A DNA stretch of 8,961 nucleotides, from the NCBI GenBank assembly GCA_031554725.1, contig JAVBUZ010000021.1:1-8961 (forward strand), written 5' to 3'. Every line of letters starts with the position of its first letter. Position 1 is the stretch's first letter. The position numbers and the translations under genes are program-made. The DNA is from JAVBUZ01 sp031554725 (lineage in GTDB: Bacteria > Bacillota > Clostridia > Lachnospirales > Lachnospiraceae). Positions 8,065 to 8,961 of the stretch are shown here, in pieces. The notes under the pieces are model-generated. The model was given only the letters and a program-made list of their open reading frames with translations. It made no database searches and was not told the DNA's origin.

Positions 8065-8074
8065 TTGTCAAAAA

Positions 8075-8080
8075 CTCCTA
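8075..8080 (-). promoter_or_regulatory. Shine-Dalgarno TAGGAG fused to the upstream stop codon
   Basis: On the minus strand TAGGAG includes the TAG stop of the single-TM protein gene and ends 10 bases before the glucosyltransferase ATG, so the two genes are probably translationally coupled. Confidence 0.7.
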
Positions 8081-8650
8081 TTTATTATTTAAAATTTTAT
8101 ATTTTCTTTCTTCCTCGCGTATTTTTTTCTCTCTTTGACTTAGATCTTGCTCCCAGTTAGCATATTTATTAACAAGTGTTGTTTCGTAATTTAGTATATT
8201 GGGATAATCACTTTTAGCTGTAATTACAAACATGGCAAACACGGCAATAATAAGGGCTGCATTTAAGAATAGGGAAATTCCAAGCACTGGCATTTTTCCT
8301 TTTTCTTTTGATGGTACCACCCGACTTCGGCTTGGATTCGCATTTGTTCTTATTTTGGGTTCAAAATTCACATATAATTTTATTGGAATAATTGCTTCAT
8401 TTGGAATTTCTTCTGTCTGCACTAAATAGTTTTGCATATGCTTTAAATATTCATATCCAATAGGTGTTTTAAAGATACGCTCATTTATTGCTTTTTGATA
8501 TACAAGCAACACATTAGATGGAACTCTATAATCCATATGTTGCTCTAAATATTCTATCTTCTTCTTTTCCTGTCGCGCTAAGTTTGCATCATTTTCGCCA
8601 TCAAAAAGATAGCCATCTACCAAACGAATATCCTGCTTTTTTTCTCCCAT
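8078..8650 (-). CDS. Unrecognised protein with a single membrane segment
   Basis: This is a 190-residue protein that I do not recognise. It has no signal peptide. Residues 1-100 look like a soluble, mixed helical domain: a charged helix around 24-40, then a 'VLLVYQKAINERIFKTPIGYEYL' region (47-69) that looks conserved, then a short beta-like part (86-98). Residues 101-120 are a basic, Pro/Ser-rich linker, followed by one TM segment (about 121-144). The tail 145-190 is highly charged and probably helical (about 165-187). The basic stretch before the TM segment favours the N-terminal domain inside the cell and the tail outside. The start is well supported by GGGAGG 6 bases before the ATG. It sits 13 bases upstream of the GtrII-type gene with a fused stop and Shine-Dalgarno, so a partner or scaffold role for that enzyme is possible but unproven. 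Confidence 0.8.
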   Translation of the reverse strand: MGEKKQDIRLVDGYLFDGENDANLARQEKKKIEYLEQHMDYRVPSNVLLVYQKAINERIFKTPIGYEYLKHMQNYLVQTEEIPNEAIIPIKLYVNFEPKIRTNANPSRSRVVPSKEKGKMPVLGISLFLNAALIIAVFAMFVITAKSDYPNILNYETTLVNKYANWEQDLSQREKKIREEERKYKILNNK

Positions 8651-8656
8651 GTTGCA

Positions 8657-8662
8657 CCTCCC
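8657..8662 (-). promoter_or_regulatory. Strong Shine-Dalgarno (GGGAGG) of the single-TM protein gene
   Basis: The minus strand reads GCGGGAGGTGCAAC before the ATG at 8650, giving GGGAGG at 6 bases. This is the best Shine-Dalgarno in the window and fixes the start of this otherwise unrecognised gene. Confidence 0.8.
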
Positions 8663-8715
8663 GCTTTCTTTCTCATTTATGTATTATCAACCTTAACATT
8701 AGTTTAAGCCACATT

Positions 8716-8961
8716 TTATTCACGAGATAATTCATATAAAGTTATATACTCATTTACAAAAACCACTCTCCCAAGTATAACCGGCTCCTGTTCTTCCCTT
8801 CCATATGCATTTATATAAATCGCATACTTTACATCCGATTCTATCGCCCTTTCTCTTGCTTCCATATCACCTTGATATAGTTTTGTTATACAATCTCTTC
8901 TTTCCTCTATTTCACTAGCATCCACATAGCCAGCTACATATCGCCAACCTTCCATCCACAT
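8716..8961 (-). CDS. C-terminal part of an unrecognised protein, cut by the window edge
   Basis: An open frame of 81 codons runs from the window edge to a TAA at 8716-8718. The first codon in view happens to be ATG, with a second ATG two codons later. No Shine-Dalgarno precedes the second, and nothing before the first can be seen, so the true start is probably outside the window. The visible part is soluble: aromatic-rich at the beginning (Trp-Met-Glu-Gly-Trp), then an acidic/basic helical stretch (about 16-43), then a beta-like pattern (about 44-78) ending in Ser-Arg-Glu. There is no TM segment and no motif I recognise. It lies 65 bases upstream of the single-TM gene and may belong to the same transcription unit. 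Codon and amino-acid use look coding, and no other long frame competes on this stretch. Confidence 0.55.
   Translation of the reverse strand: MWMEGWRYVAGYVDASEIEERRDCITKLYQGDMEARERAIESDVKYAIYINAYGREEQEPVILGRVVFVNEYITLYELSRE

Noticed and set aside
8683..8688. GATAAT as a -10 box for the single-TM protein gene
   Set aside because: It has no acceptable -35 partner and lies in AT-rich sequence; too weak to annotate as a promoter.

Overview
This 8,961-base window is AT-rich (roughly two thirds A+T by eye). Every gene lies on the minus strand. Shine-Dalgarno sites are strong AGGAG types, the proteins are rich in Lys, Ile and Glu, there is a Gram-positive-type lipoprotein, and the sensor kinase carries very typical clostridial sequence blocks. 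Together these suggest the chromosome of a low-GC Firmicute, probably a clostridium of the Lachnospiraceae type. That assignment is an inference from style and was not tested by a search. I see no RNA genes, CRISPR arrays, insertion sequences, integrases or attachment sites.

Layout in the direction of transcription (high to low coordinates). At 8961-8716 is the 3' part of an unrecognised gene that runs off the window edge. After 65 bases come two tightly spaced genes. The first (8650-8078) encodes an unrecognised protein with one membrane segment. The second (8064-6406) encodes a polytopic membrane protein of the GtrII-type glucosyltransferase family. Then follow 95 bases holding a TATAAT box, and a compact five-gene run: an OmpR/PhoB-type response regulator (start best placed at 6310), its HAMP histidine kinase (4-base overlap), the GTPase HflX, a DUF2339-like protein with about 20 membrane segments, and a lipoprotein. 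Gaps in this run are -4, 17, 15 and 9 bases. At two of these junctions, and also between the two genes upstream, the stop codon is part of the next gene's Shine-Dalgarno sequence.

How the genes may work together: the kinase-regulator pair senses something at the membrane or cell surface. Because it opens the run, it may regulate the whole run, although no operator could be identified. HflX is known in other bacteria as a ribosome-splitting or ribosome-rescue GTPase used under heat or antibiotic stress. The DUF2339 protein and the lipoprotein are envelope proteins of unknown function. An envelope-sensing system transcribed together with a ribosome-rescue factor is a reasonable but unproven reading. 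The upstream glucosyltransferase would modify a surface polymer outside the membrane. I found no clearly new system. The best leads are the gene linkage itself, the two unrecognised proteins upstream, and the GtrII-type enzyme without its usual partners in view.
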